DNA of 64,000 nucleotides, taken from Chryseobacterium endalhagicum (GTDB lineage: Bacteria > Bacteroidota > Bacteroidia > Flavobacteriales > Weeksellaceae). The translations under genes were made by a program, and so were the position numbers. Below the pieces are notes generated by a model. The model was not told the DNA's origin and did no database searches. It saw only the letters and a program-made list of their open reading frames with translations. Below are positions 17,858 through 26,049 of the stretch, in pieces. The stretch covers positions 75,856-139,855 of the forward strand of contig NZ_JAELVM010000001.1 of NCBI RefSeq assembly GCF_016745235.1. The letters run 5' to 3'. Position 1 is the stretch's first letter. Each line of letters opens with the position of its first letter.

Positions 17858-19213
17858 TTAGTGATTATCATATTTTTTATCCATTACAAAATCCTCCATG
17901 AATTTTGTCGTATAGTTTCCTGCAAGATAATCTTCATTATCCATCAGCTGTCTGTGGAAAGGAATAGTAGTCTTCACTCCCTCAATATAGAATTCTTCCA
18001 GGGCACGTCTCATTTTGGCAATCGCTTCTTCACGGGTTTGAGCCGTTGTGATAAGCTTAGCGATCATTGAGTCATAGTTGGAAGGAATAGTATATCCGGA
18101 ATAAACGTGCGTATCTACTCGGATTCCGTGTCCTCCAGGGATATTCAATCCTGTGATTTTTCCCGGAGACGGTCTGAAGTCTGCATAAGGATCTTCCGCG
18201 TTGATTCTACACTCAATTGAATGTAATTTCGGGAAGTAATTGATTCCGGAAATAGGAGTTCCTGCAGCAAGAAGGATCTGTTCTCTGATCAGGTCATAAT
18301 CAATTACCTGCTCAGTAATAGGGTGCTCTACCTGGATTCTTGTATTCATTTCCATGAAATAGAAATTTCTGTGCTTGTCTACAAGGAATTCAATAGTTCC
18401 CACACCTTCATAGCCAATGAATTCAGCCGCTTTTACAGCCGCAGCACCCATTTGCTCACGAAGCTCGTCCGTCATGAACGGAGAAGGCGTTTCTTCGGTC
18501 AGCTTCTGGTTTCTTCTCTGTACAGAACAGTCTCTTTCAGAAAGGTGGCATGCTTTTCCATACTGGTCACCGGCAACCTGAATTTCAATATGTCTGGGCT
18601 CTTCAATCAGTTTTTCCATGTACATACCTCCGTTTCCAAAGGCCGCTACAGCTTCCTGAATAGCAGATTCCCAGTGGTCTTTAAGGTCTTCAGCTTTCCA
18701 TACGGCTCTCATTCCTTTTCCACCACCACCTGCAGTAGCTTTGATCATTACAGGGTATCCTGTTTCTTCAGCTACTTTTACAGCATGCTCATAAGATTCA
18801 ATCAGCCCGTCAGAACCAGGTACGCAAGGAACACCTGCAGCCTTCATGGTTGCTTTGGCATTCGCTTTATCCCCCATTTTTTCAATCTGCTCAGGAGAAG
18901 CACCAATGAACTTGATGTTGTTCTTCTGGCAGATTCCGGAGAAGTTGGCATTTTCAGAAAGGAATCCGTAACCTGGATGTATAGCATCGGCATTGGTAAT
19001 TTCCGCAGCAGCTATTATGTTAGGAATTTTCAGGTATGAGTCTTTACTCATAGGAGGGCCAATACATACCGCTTCGTCAGCAAATCTTACGTGAAGACTG
19101 TCTTTGTCTGCAGTAGAGTATACCGCAACGGTTTTGATCCCCATTTCTTTGCACGTACGTAAAATACGCATTGCAATTTCGCCACGATTGGCTATTAATA
19201 TTTTTTTGAACAT
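17858..19213 (-). CDS. accC: Acetyl-CoA carboxylase, biotin carboxylase subunit
   Basis: ATP-dependent carboxylation of biotin on AccB, the first step of fatty acid synthesis. It begins [20 protein letters not shown] and contains the ATP-grasp glycine loop [24 protein letters not shown] and the active-site segment [14 protein letters not shown]. About 451 residues, the usual length. ATG at 19211-19213 is chosen because an upstream TTG would only add MKK, and GAAGAAG precedes this ATG. It follows accB on the same strand with about 100 bp between them. Confidence 0.95.
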   Translation of the reverse strand: MFKKILIANRGEIAMRILRTCKEMGIKTVAVYSTADKDSLHVRFADEAVCIGPPMSKDSYLKIPNIIAAAEITNADAIHPGYGFLSENANFSGICQKNNIKFIGASPEQIEKMGDKANAKATMKAAGVPCVPGSDGLIESYEHAVKVAEETGYPVMIKATAGGGGKGMRAVWKAEDLKDHWESAIQEAVAAFGNGGMYMEKLIEEPRHIEIQVAGDQYGKACHLSERDCSVQRRNQKLTEETPSPFMTDELREQMGAAAVKAAEFIGYEGVGTIEFLVDKHRNFYFMEMNTRIQVEHPITEQVIDYDLIREQILLAAGTPISGINYFPKLHSIECRINAEDPYADFRPSPGKITGLNIPGGHGIRVDTHVYSGYTIPSNYDSMIAKLITTAQTREEAIAKMRRALEEFYIEGVKTTIPFHRQLMDNEDYLAGNYTTKFMEDFVMDKKYDNH

Positions 19214-19221
19214 CTTCTTCA

Positions 19222-19312
19222 ATTTGAAAATTAGATAACTTGAAAATTAGATAATGTTATTTTGAATGCAGAATGAAGTCTAACATCTAATGTCTAACAT
19301 CTAATTTCTAAA
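19222..19312. repeat. Short direct repeats (TCTAACATCTAAT family) between accB and accC
   Basis: The accB-accC gap holds AAAATTAGATAA twice and GTCTAACATCTAA twice, partly complementary to each other. Similar runs of ATCTAACATCTAAT or its complement occur at 24690-24720 and 43664-43698. Confidence 0.5.
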
Positions 19313-19798
19313 TTAAGATGGATCTACTAAGAATAAAGGCTGATCGTATTCTACCGGAGTAGCATCGTCTACTAAAATCTTAACGATTTTTCCGCTGATT
19401 TCAGAATCGATCTGGTTGAATAACTTCATTGCTTCGATTACGCAAACTACTTTTCCTACGGAAACCTCGTCACCTACATTTACAAATACATCTTTATCCG
19501 GAGACGGCTTTCTGTAGAAAGTACCGATCATTGGAGATTTGATAACTACATATTTGCTGTCATCAGATGCTGCTTCCGCTTTTTCAGCTGGTGCCGCTGC
19601 CGGAGCTGCTGCATGAACCGGAGCCGGAGCTGCTGCCTGAGGCGCTGTATGGTAAACCGCCGGCTGTGCATACACCGCATCGCTGCCTGCTAATGGAGTT
19701 TTAATAGTGATTTCGAAATCTTTAGTTTTGTACTTCACTTCTGAAACTTCAGCCTTGGATACAAACTTGATAAGATTTTGTATGTCTTTAATGTCCAT
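19313..19798 (-). CDS. accB: Acetyl-CoA carboxylase, biotin carboxyl carrier protein
   Basis: Carries biotin between AccC and the carboxyltransferase. The N-terminus (MDIKDIQNLIKFVSKAEVSE) is typical, followed by an Ala/Pro-rich linker (about residues 45-80) and the biotinyl domain with VIEAMKLFN, whose Lys receives biotin, and SPMIGTFYRKPSPD. 161 residues. It has its own promoter and is preceded by a terminator that separates it from rpmF. Confidence 0.95.
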   Translation of the reverse strand: MDIKDIQNLIKFVSKAEVSEVKYKTKDFEITIKTPLAGSDAVYAQPAVYHTAPQAAAPAPVHAAAPAAAPAEKAEAASDDSKYVVIKSPMIGTFYRKPSPDKDVFVNVGDEVSVGKVVCVIEAMKLFNQIDSEISGKIVKILVDDATPVEYDQPLFLVDPS

Positions 19799-19821
19799 AA
19801 ATTTGATATTTGATTTTGTCC

Positions 19822-19850
19822 CAAAGATACCAAAAAAACATAAAAAACAA
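19822..19850 (-). promoter_or_regulatory. Promoter of accB (TTG-N18-TATCTTTG)
   Basis: Minus strand: -7 TATCTTTG at 19822-19829 and -33 TTG at 19848-19850. The -7 box ends 23 bases before the accB ATG. Confidence 0.6.
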
Positions 19851-19890
19851 CAAAAAACCGCTCGATTTTATCAAAATCGAGCGGTTTTTG
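19851..19890 (-). terminator. Terminator of rpmF (bidirectional hairpin)
   Basis: A 16-bp perfect stem (AAAACCGCTCGATTTT / AAAATCGAGCGGTTTT) with loop ATC, flanked by T-rich sequence on either strand. Confidence 0.9.
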
Positions 19891-19925
19891 TATTAAAATG
19901 AGGCTTTTTCAGTGAAAAGCGACTC

Positions 19926-20129
19926 TTAGTTTTCTTCTGTAGTTGCTACTTCTTTTTCCAATACTACTTTACCTCTGTAGTAAAGTTTTCCTTCATGCCA
20001 GTGAGCTCTGTGGTAAAGGTGAAGTTCACCAGTTGTTGCATCTTTCGCTAATTGAGGAACTACTGCTTTATAATGAGTTCTTCTCTTATCTCTTCTTGTG
20101 GACGACTGTCTTCTCTTAGGATGTGCCAT
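19926..20129 (-). CDS. rpmF: 50S ribosomal protein L32
   Basis: A 67-residue basic ribosomal protein starting [20 protein letters not shown], the diagnostic L32 N-terminus; [20 protein letters not shown] is the usual C-terminal part. A longer frame opens at 20171, but the family start and the ATG at 20127-20129 fix the shorter form. The zinc-ribbon cysteines of some L32 proteins are absent, as in zinc-independent types. It follows yceD, the usual bacterial neighbour, in a pdxA-yceD-rpmF order. Confidence 0.96.
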   Translation of the reverse strand: MAHPKRRQSSTRRDKRRTHYKAVVPQLAKDATTGELHLYHRAHWHEGKLYYRGKVVLEKEVATTEEN

Positions 20130-20195
20130 TTTGAATAACTTTTTTAATTGATGAGCGATGAGATTCATCATCTCATCATATTTAAATTATTTTAT

Positions 20196-20729
20196 TTAAT
20201 TATTGTCTTTTAATTTTCTCAGCGCGTCCCATCTCGGGTCGCTCTCATGTTTTTCCTCTTCTTCAGGTTCTTCAATATCTTTTGGACTGAACTTGTTCAG
20301 GATTTCCAGATCATCATCGCTTACATTCGGTGAAATTTTTTTCATCGGTATAGAAAGCTGTACATTTTCGTAGATCAGCTGTGCCACATTGAAGGCGTGA
20401 TCTGAGGCTGGTATCGTAATGACGTCTTCATTGCTGTCGTCATATTCTTCACCAAAATGTACCAAAATCTTGATCTCGTTTTCAACAGGATGATCGAATT
20501 CATCATTTGTAATATCACAAATAAGCTCTACAGTCCCGTCTACCTTGATCACAAATTCTAAGAAAGTAGTATGCTTTTCAAGGAAAACATGGGCTACTAT
20601 TTTAGGATTTGTAAATTCCTGTTCAGTGTCAAATAATTGAAAGAACGTTTTATCTATCTCAAATTTAAACTCGTGCTTTCCGTTTTTAAGTCCGGAAAAG
20701 CTTACGTCATAGTTTCTTAACTTGTCCAT
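20196..20729 (-). CDS. yceD: YceD family protein (DUF177)
   Basis: Conserved companion of rpmF; family members are linked to ribosome or 23S rRNA accumulation, but the exact activity is not established to my knowledge. 177 residues from MDKLRNYDVSFSGLK. A beta-rich first half, VELICDITNDEF where metal-binding Cys are often found (only one Cys here), and the acidic tail ending DPRWDALRKLKDNN typical of the family. ATG at 20727-20729 is preferred over one five codons earlier. Confidence 0.88.
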   Translation of the reverse strand: MDKLRNYDVSFSGLKNGKHEFKFEIDKTFFQLFDTEQEFTNPKIVAHVFLEKHTTFLEFVIKVDGTVELICDITNDEFDHPVENEIKILVHFGEEYDDSNEDVITIPASDHAFNVAQLIYENVQLSIPMKKISPNVSDDDLEILNKFSPKDIEEPEEEEKHESDPRWDALRKLKDNN

Positions 20730-20813
20730 AAAATGAGTGTGCAAAAATATGCAATTTTTTTATAATAACAAATAAAATCCCAAACAAATTAATTTAAAAT
20801 TTGTTTCAACGAA

Positions 20814-21905
20814 TTATCCTTCATTTTCATCCGGCAGATCTTCATCCACTCCATTGTCTACAGCCATTTTTCTCGGCTGCATTCTGTTGCTCATCAGATC
20901 GTTATATTCACTTCTGTTTTTAAAAATTTTAATAGCAGTGAAGATTGCTTCGGTAAAACTCTGCTCATCAGCGATGTTTTTTCCGGCAATATCATAGGCC
21001 ACTCCATGGTCCGGAGAGGTTCTGATAAACGGAAGTCCGGCGGTATAATTTACGCCTTCTTCATACGCTAAAGTTTTGAAAGGTGCCAGTCCCTGATCGT
21101 GGTACATCGCCAGCACAGCATCAAAATGTTTGTATTTATTCGGCTGAAAGAAGCTGTCTGCCGGATAAGGCCCGAAAGCCAGGATCCCATTGTCAGAAAG
21201 TTCTTTGATAGCCGGTTCGATGATTTCAATTTCTTCTTTTCCGATCACGCCGCCGTCGCCTGCATGAGGATTCAGTCCCAGTACGGCAATTTTTGGTTTT
21301 TGTACACAGAAATCCTCAATCAGGGTCTGATTCAGGGCTCTGATCTGTTTTTTTATTTTTTCTTTGGAAATATTTTCCGCTACGCTGGCAATTGGGATAT
21401 GATGGGTGGAAACCGCTACTTTAAGATCTTCCGTAACCAGGAACATCAGTCCTTTTTTACTGAATTTTTCTTCAAAATAGCCTGTATGTCCGGCATGTTT
21501 AAAGCCCATTTTTACCATTTCATCCTTGTTGATAGGCGCAGTAACTAGAACGTCAATATCTCCTTTCATTAAAGCTTCTGTAGCCATTTCCAGAGAGTCG
21601 ATGGCCATTTTGGTAGATTCCTCCGTTGGAACGCCCAGTTCTACGTTCACATTATCCTTGGTAAGGTTCACCATATTCAGTTTTCCGGGCTGGGCCTGTG
21701 AAGCTTCGTTAACGTAGTTGAAGTTCAGATTCAGCTTAAAAATATTTTTCTGAAAGGTAAATAACTTGCCCGAGCCAAAGATGACCGGAGTGAAAAAGTC
21801 CGTAATGGTTTTGTCTGTCAGGGACTTCATGATGATTTCCGGGCCGATGCCGTTAAAATCACCGATTGAAATTCCTACTCGTACTTTATGGTTTTTTGCA
21901 CTCAT
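20814..21905 (-). CDS. pdxA: 4-hydroxythreonine-4-phosphate dehydrogenase
   Basis: NAD-dependent step in the DXP-dependent route to pyridoxal phosphate. It begins with the nucleotide site VGISIGDFNGIGPEIIMKS and contains the metal-binding histidine segments GHTGYFEE, GLNPHAGDGG and AMYHDQGLAPFK. 363 residues is full length, with an acidic tail. It leads the pdxA-yceD-rpmF row and is divergent from ribE, the two -7 boxes lying within 30 bp of each other. Confidence 0.95.
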   Translation of the reverse strand: MSAKNHKVRVGISIGDFNGIGPEIIMKSLTDKTITDFFTPVIFGSGKLFTFQKNIFKLNLNFNYVNEASQAQPGKLNMVNLTKDNVNVELGVPTEESTKMAIDSLEMATEALMKGDIDVLVTAPINKDEMVKMGFKHAGHTGYFEEKFSKKGLMFLVTEDLKVAVSTHHIPIASVAENISKEKIKKQIRALNQTLIEDFCVQKPKIAVLGLNPHAGDGGVIGKEEIEIIEPAIKELSDNGILAFGPYPADSFFQPNKYKHFDAVLAMYHDQGLAPFKTLAYEEGVNYTAGLPFIRTSPDHGVAYDIAGKNIADEQSFTEAIFTAIKIFKNRSEYNDLMSNRMQPRKMAVDNGVDEDLPDENEG

Positions 21906-21911
21906 TTTGAT

Positions 21912-21941
21912 TATCTTTGAACATTATAATTTACAAATTTA
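21912..21941. promoter_or_regulatory. Divergent promoter region of pdxA and ribE
   Basis: TATCTTTG (21912-21919, plus strand) points to ribE, and TAAATTTG (21934-21941, minus strand) points to pdxA. The 48-bp gap is too short for an FMN riboswitch. Confidence 0.5.
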
Positions 21942-21953
21942 GCAAAAAATAAT

Positions 21954-22538
21954 ATGTTCACAGGAATTATTGAAGCAGTAGGTGTTATTGAAAAGATGGA
22001 ACAAAAAGGAAGTAACATAGATTTTACCTTAACATGTCCTTTTACCAGCGAGTTGAAAATAGACCAAAGCCTTGCTCATAACGGCTGCTGCCTTACCGTA
22101 GTTGAGATTAAAGATAATCAGTATGTGGTAACAGCCATCAACGAAACTCTTGAAAAAACAAATCTCGGAAATTGGGAAGTAGGGACGGTGGTTAATCTTG
22201 AACGATGCATGAAAATGGATGGAAGATTAGACGGGCATATCGTTCAGGGACATGTGGACAAAACCGGAGAAGTTATAGGGATCGAAAATAAGGACGGAAG
22301 CTATTTTATTAGTTTTAAATACGAAGACAACGGTAGTTTTGTAACGGTTCCACAAGGTTCCATTACCGTGAACGGAATCAGTCTTACCGTAGCGAAAAGT
22401 GAGGATACGCAGTTTTCCGTGGCCATTATTCCTTACACCTGGGAATTTACCAATATGCAGCATCTTAAAATCGGAGATAAAGTTAATTTAGAATTTGACA
22501 TCATTGGTAAGTATATTGCTAGGTTAATTAAAAAATAG
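21954..22538 (+). CDS. ribE: Riboflavin synthase, alpha subunit
   Basis: Dismutates two 6,7-dimethyl-8-ribityllumazines to riboflavin. The canonical start MFTGIIEAVGVIE is followed by two tandem lumazine-binding barrels: the first with NGCCLTVVEI, the second with GHIVQGHVDKTG and NGISLTVA. 194 residues is standard. It is followed after one base by the histidine kinase gene, so the two are probably co-transcribed although their roles differ. Confidence 0.95.
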   Translation: MFTGIIEAVGVIEKMEQKGSNIDFTLTCPFTSELKIDQSLAHNGCCLTVVEIKDNQYVVTAINETLEKTNLGNWEVGTVVNLERCMKMDGRLDGHIVQGHVDKTGEVIGIENKDGSYFISFKYEDNGSFVTVPQGSITVNGISLTVAKSEDTQFSVAIIPYTWEFTNMQHLKIGDKVNLEFDIIGKYIARLIKK

Positions 22539-22539
22539 G

Positions 22540-23994
22540 ATGCCGATAAATAAATACAAAGGATATAGCTTGAGGAACCGGGTATTTTTTGGTTTCTTAC
22601 TCGTATGTTTTTTAAGTGTTGTTGCCACATCACTGGTTCCCTATTTTGTCCTGAGAAATAACTCCATGCAGCAGAGTACTATCGATATGCAGGAGAAAAC
22701 TACTGCCGTAATGAGGTATCTGGATTACGCGGTGAGCCGTACCCTGGTAGAGACAAAAGATCTTCCGCAGGTATTGGGGAATAAAATTTTCGAAATAGCG
22801 GATATCAACCAGCATGATATTGTCATCTATGATCTGAAAGGAAACTATCTTCTTTCCAATAAAGATGAAAGTCTTATTGATCAGAAAACCATTCCCCTTA
22901 ATATTGTGAATAAAATTCTGGCTACCAATGCCAGAGTGGATATCAAAGGGTACGACAAAACTAAAGATGCAGGACGCACCTCGTCTTATCTCCTTTTAGA
23001 AAATAATGAACTGGAACCTATAGGAATTGTTTATATTCCTTTGTATCATAATGAATCGGCTTATCTGGATGTTCTTCACCAGTATGTAAAATATATTCTT
23101 CTGGTAGATATTTTCCTTATTCTGTTCAGTATCTGGATCAGCTGGGTGACTTCCAACAGTCTGGCTAAAAATATCACTAAATTTTCTGATATGATCACGC
23201 GTATTACTTTGTTTGAAAATGAAATGCGCCCTATCAGATACTATAAAAATGATGAGCTTAATGCATTGGCAAGAGCTTATAACAGGATGATCCTTCAGAT
23301 TCAGGATCAAAAGGAAAGACTGCGTTTCAAGGCTTCAGAAGAGGCTTGGAGAGAAATGGCAAAACAGGTGGCGCATGAGGTTAAGAACCCGTTGACCCCG
23401 ATGAAGCTTACCATCCAGAACTTTGAAAGAAAATTCGATCCTGAAGATCCGAATATAAGAGAAAGAGTAAAACTGATGAGTAAAACCATGGTAGACCAGA
23501 TCGATCTGATTGCTACCGTTGCTTCAGCTTTCTCAGAATTTGCAAAACTTCCCGAAAAAAATAACGAAGTCATCAATCTCAACACCGAGGTGGAAGATAT
23601 TCTTCGTGTTTTCAATGACGACAGTATTTTTATGCACTCGAATAAGGCGAATATTATGATCAATATGGACAGGATCTACCTTTCCAGGATCATTACCAAT
23701 CTTGTGACCAATGCGAAGCAGGCTCAGAGCGATGAACGTAAGCTGATCATCAATGTAGACGTGGAACAGCATCAGAGAAGGGTGATGATCTCCGTACAGG
23801 ACAATGGAGTAGGAATTCCTGATAATATGTACGAAAGAATATTTGAACCGAATTTTACTTCGAAAAACAGCGGAATGGGCCTTGGTCTTTCTATGGTAAG
23901 AAAAATGATCGAGGACTATAAAGGAGAGATCGCTGTGAAGTCAGAGCTAGGAAAAGGATCCACATTTACGATTACCCTGCCTACCAATTTATAG
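22540..23994 (+). CDS. Sensor histidine kinase (NtrY-like)
   Basis: 484 residues. Membrane segment 1 is about residues 15-36, a periplasmic sensing region about 37-182, and membrane segment 2 about 184-205, followed by a HAMP-like linker. The HisKA box is VAHEVKNPLTPMKL with phospho-acceptor His near 279. The ATPase domain shows an N box (NLVTNAKQAQ), G1 (QDNGVGIPD), an F box (IFEPNFT) and G2 (GMGLGLSM). No response regulator lies beside it, so the partner must be encoded elsewhere. It is sandwiched between ribE and trmN6 with a 1-bp gap and a 1-bp overlap. Confidence 0.92.
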   Translation: MPINKYKGYSLRNRVFFGFLLVCFLSVVATSLVPYFVLRNNSMQQSTIDMQEKTTAVMRYLDYAVSRTLVETKDLPQVLGNKIFEIADINQHDIVIYDLKGNYLLSNKDESLIDQKTIPLNIVNKILATNARVDIKGYDKTKDAGRTSSYLLLENNELEPIGIVYIPLYHNESAYLDVLHQYVKYILLVDIFLILFSIWISWVTSNSLAKNITKFSDMITRITLFENEMRPIRYYKNDELNALARAYNRMILQIQDQKERLRFKASEEAWREMAKQVAHEVKNPLTPMKLTIQNFERKFDPEDPNIRERVKLMSKTMVDQIDLIATVASAFSEFAKLPEKNNEVINLNTEVEDILRVFNDDSIFMHSNKANIMINMDRIYLSRIITNLVTNAKQAQSDERKLIINVDVEQHQRRVMISVQDNGVGIPDNMYERIFEPNFTSKNSGMGLGLSMVRKMIEDYKGEIAVKSELGKGSTFTITLPTNL

Positions 23995-24695
23995 TGAAGC
24001 CTTTTACATTTAAAAACTTTGAAATTCAACAATCCAAAGACGTTTTCCGTGTTGGGACGGATGGGGTTTTGCTTGGAGCTTTAGCAGATGTGGAGAAGGC
24101 CTCAGAAGTCCTGGAAATCGGTACCGGAACCGGGTTGATTTCACTGATGCTTGCGCAGAGAAATGATCAGGCGGTTTTCCTGGGACTGGATATTAATGAA
24201 GCCGCAGTGCAGCTTACTAAAACGAATTTTGAACATTCTCCTTTCCATGCAAGGCTGAAAAATATTCATCAGGATCTTAAAAATTTTGAGACAGAAAAAA
24301 AATTCGATCTCATTGTTTCAAATCCGCCTTATTTTGAGGAATCCGGCTCTGAGAAAGATAAACTGGCCCGTCAGACTGTAGAATTGAATTTTAAACAGTT
24401 GATTACTGTTTCTGCAAAACTTTTGGCTGATCATGGCATTCTGTCTGTTATTATTCCGGCTGAAGCCGGGGATGATTTTATTAAAACAGCTTTGGAAAAC
24501 ACTTTGTTTTTGAAGAGGAAAGTTAATATAAAAGGAATTGAAAATTCAAAAACGAAAAGATTAGTTCTGGAATTCTCATCTGTAAAAAATATCCCCGAAG
24601 CGTCTGATTTTGTGGTAGAAAAAAGTCCGAGACAATACTCGGACCAATATCTTGAACTCACCAGGGAGTTTCATGTCTTTAGAAGTAGAAGTTAG
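23994..24695 (+). CDS. trmN6: tRNA1(Val) (adenine(37)-N6)-methyltransferase
   Basis: SAM-dependent N6-methylation of A37 in tRNA-Val. The Rossmann SAM loop is VLEIGTGTGLISLML, the acidic motif FLGLDINEAA, and the catalytic N6-adenine motif LIVSNPPYFEES (NPPY). 233 residues. The start is GTG at 23994, overlapping the histidine kinase stop by one base; GVLLGALADV fits the YfiC/TrmN6 N-terminus. Confidence 0.88.
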   Translation: MKPFTFKNFEIQQSKDVFRVGTDGVLLGALADVEKASEVLEIGTGTGLISLMLAQRNDQAVFLGLDINEAAVQLTKTNFEHSPFHARLKNIHQDLKNFETEKKFDLIVSNPPYFEESGSEKDKLARQTVELNFKQLITVSAKLLADHGILSVIIPAEAGDDFIKTALENTLFLKRKVNIKGIENSKTKRLVLEFSSVKNIPEASDFVVEKSPRQYSDQYLELTREFHVFRSRS

Positions 24696-24780
24696 AGGTT
24701 AGAAATTAGAAGTTAGAAATGTCGTGAGGTTAATCTCTGGACTTTTTAATTTCTGAATCTCTTAATCTTTAAATTCTTCA
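24690..24780. repeat. Low-complexity GTTAGA/AATCTT repeat between trmN6 and ftsE
   Basis: The sequence cycles AGAAGTTAGA, GGTTAGAAATTAGAAGTTAGAA and then TCTTAATCTTTAAATTCTTC. It resembles the repeats at 19222-19312 and 43664-43698. No open reading frame. Confidence 0.45.
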
Positions 24781-24791
24781 ATCTTTCAATT

Positions 24792-25502
24792 TTATTCAAA
24801 TAACTCAGCTGTATCCAGTACGGAAACTTTTCCGTCTTCACATCTGATTGCTTCTCCAGGGAAGTTTTGGATCATGTGATAGTCATGGGTGGCCATTACT
24901 ACAGCGGCTCCGTTTTCAAGGGCTACCTGCTTCAGAAGAGTCATAATTTCGTTGGATGTTTCCGGATCCAGGTTTCCTGTAGGTTCATCGGCCAGGATCA
25001 GGTCAGGATGGTTCAGGAGGGCTCTGGCAATAGCGATACGCTGCTGCTCACCTCCGGAAAGCTCATGCGGCATCTTATGCTTTTTACTCTTCATGTTTAC
25101 ACTTCCTAAAACCTCATTGATACGGTCTTCTATTTTTACTTTATCGCTCCATCCTGTTGCTTCAAGAACGAATTTCAGGTTTTTCTCAACCGTTCTGTCC
25201 GAAAGCAGCTGGAAATCCTGGAATACAATTCCTAATTTTCTTCTCAGGTTGGGAATATCTGAAGGTCTTAGTTTGGCAAGATCAAATCCTACCACAGAAC
25301 CATGTCCTGATGCCAATGGAATATGTCCGTAAAGTGTTTTAAGAAGCGAACTTTTCCCGGAACCGGTTTTTCCGATAAGGTAGCAGAATCTGCCCTTTTT
25401 AATGTTCAGATTAACATCAGAAAGAACAGTGAAATTTTTTTGTGCAATTTTTGCATGCTGTAAGCTTATAATATTATCTCCGGAGATATTTGTATGCGGC
25501 AT
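24792..25502 (-). CDS. ftsE: Cell division ATP-binding protein FtsE-like
   Basis: ATPase expected to work with FtsX in septal peptidoglycan hydrolase control. Walker A is GKTGSGKSSLL, the Q-loop IVFQDFQLL, the signature HELSGGEQQRIAIARAL and Walker B LILADEPTGNLD; the switch His is in MATHDYHM. 236 residues. FtsE is favoured over LolD because of the YGHIPLASG and LRPSDIPNLRRKLG segments. No ftsX is adjacent, so an alternative ABC ATPase role cannot be excluded. Confidence 0.82.
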   Translation of the reverse strand: MPHTNISGDNIISLQHAKIAQKNFTVLSDVNLNIKKGRFCYLIGKTGSGKSSLLKTLYGHIPLASGHGSVVGFDLAKLRPSDIPNLRRKLGIVFQDFQLLSDRTVEKNLKFVLEATGWSDKVKIEDRINEVLGSVNMKSKKHKMPHELSGGEQQRIAIARALLNHPDLILADEPTGNLDPETSNEIMTLLKQVALENGAAVVMATHDYHMIQNFPGEAIRCEDGKVSVLDTAELFE

Positions 25503-25595
25503 AATTCAGTTTTATCGTACTATTTCTAAAATATTTTTCAGATCTTAAAAGTAGAAAAAAGAAGCTTAAGAAACCTAAACTTTGGGAAATTTTAA

Positions 25596-25632
25596 CAACA
25601 AAAAATGCCTGAAAAGCTACTTTTCAAGCATG
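25596..25632 (-). terminator. Terminator of rpmH
   Basis: Stem TGCCTGAAAA / TTTTCAAGCA (25606-25630) with one wobble pair, followed on the minus strand by TTTTTTGTTG. It lies about 25 bases after the rpmH stop. Confidence 0.75.
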
Positions 25633-25656
25633 ATTTGTATATGATAATCCGAGATA

Positions 25657-25815
25657 TTATCTCTTAGCGCGCGCAGCACTAACAGTTAAACTCTTTCTGC
25701 CTTTAGCTCTTCTTGCTGCCAAAACTCTTCTCCCGTTTGGCGTAGACATTCTTTCTCTGAAACCGTGTTTGTTTCTTCTTTTTCTTTCTGATGGTTGGAA
25801 TGTTCTTTTACTCAT
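25657..25815 (-). CDS. rpmH: 50S ribosomal protein L34
   Basis: A 52-residue, very basic protein read codon by codon from ATG at 25813-25815 to TAA at 25657-25659. It begins [19 protein letters not shown] and ends [11 protein letters not shown], with the diagnostic [15 protein letters not shown] segment of L34. It stands alone between ftsE and the DHH phosphoesterase gene, not next to rnpA or dnaA as in many other phyla. It has its own consensus promoter and terminator. Confidence 0.97.
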   Translation of the reverse strand: MSKRTFQPSERKRRNKHGFRERMSTPNGRRVLAARRAKGRKSLTVSAARAKR

Positions 25816-25859
25816 TACTATATATTTAAATCGTAATTAATCTATTAATTTTCAGGTTG

Positions 25860-25890
25860 CAAAGATATAGAAATTTTTAAAAGTTACAAA
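25860..25890 (-). promoter_or_regulatory. Promoter of rpmH (TTTG-N19-TATCTTTG)
   Basis: Minus strand: -33 TTTG (its TTG at 25887-25889) and -7 TATCTTTG (25860-25867) with exactly 19 bases between. One of the three best promoter matches in the window. Confidence 0.75.
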
Positions 25891-26009
25891 CTTTACTTAT
25901 CTTTTTTTAGAAATTATTTGAAATGTTTTTTATCCTCATTCCTATAAGCTGTATCTGGAAATGAAATCCGGGGACAGAAATTATATTGAAATGATTTATT
26001 TAAAAGCTC

Positions 26010-26017
26010 TATCTTTG
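26010..26017 (+). promoter_or_regulatory. Putative -7 box (TATCTTTG) of the DHH phosphoesterase gene
   Basis: Consensus TAnnTTTG 32 bases before the ATG; a TTG lies 21 bases further upstream (25986-25988). Confidence 0.5.
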
Positions 26018-26049
26018 AAAACTCAAATTTAAAGAAAAATAAACACACG

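Noticed and set aside
18323..19039. Plus-strand frame of 238 codons inside accC
   Set aside because: Antisense shadow of a highly conserved gene; composition of the product (Ser, Phe and His rich) is typical of a shadow frame.
19222..19312. CRISPR-like direct repeats
   Set aside because: Units are about 13 bases, AT-rich and without spacers of constant length; no cas genes are in the window.
21906..21953. Possible FMN riboswitch upstream of ribE
   Set aside because: Only 48 bases separate pdxA and ribE starts, too short for an RFN element, and no conserved core is seen.
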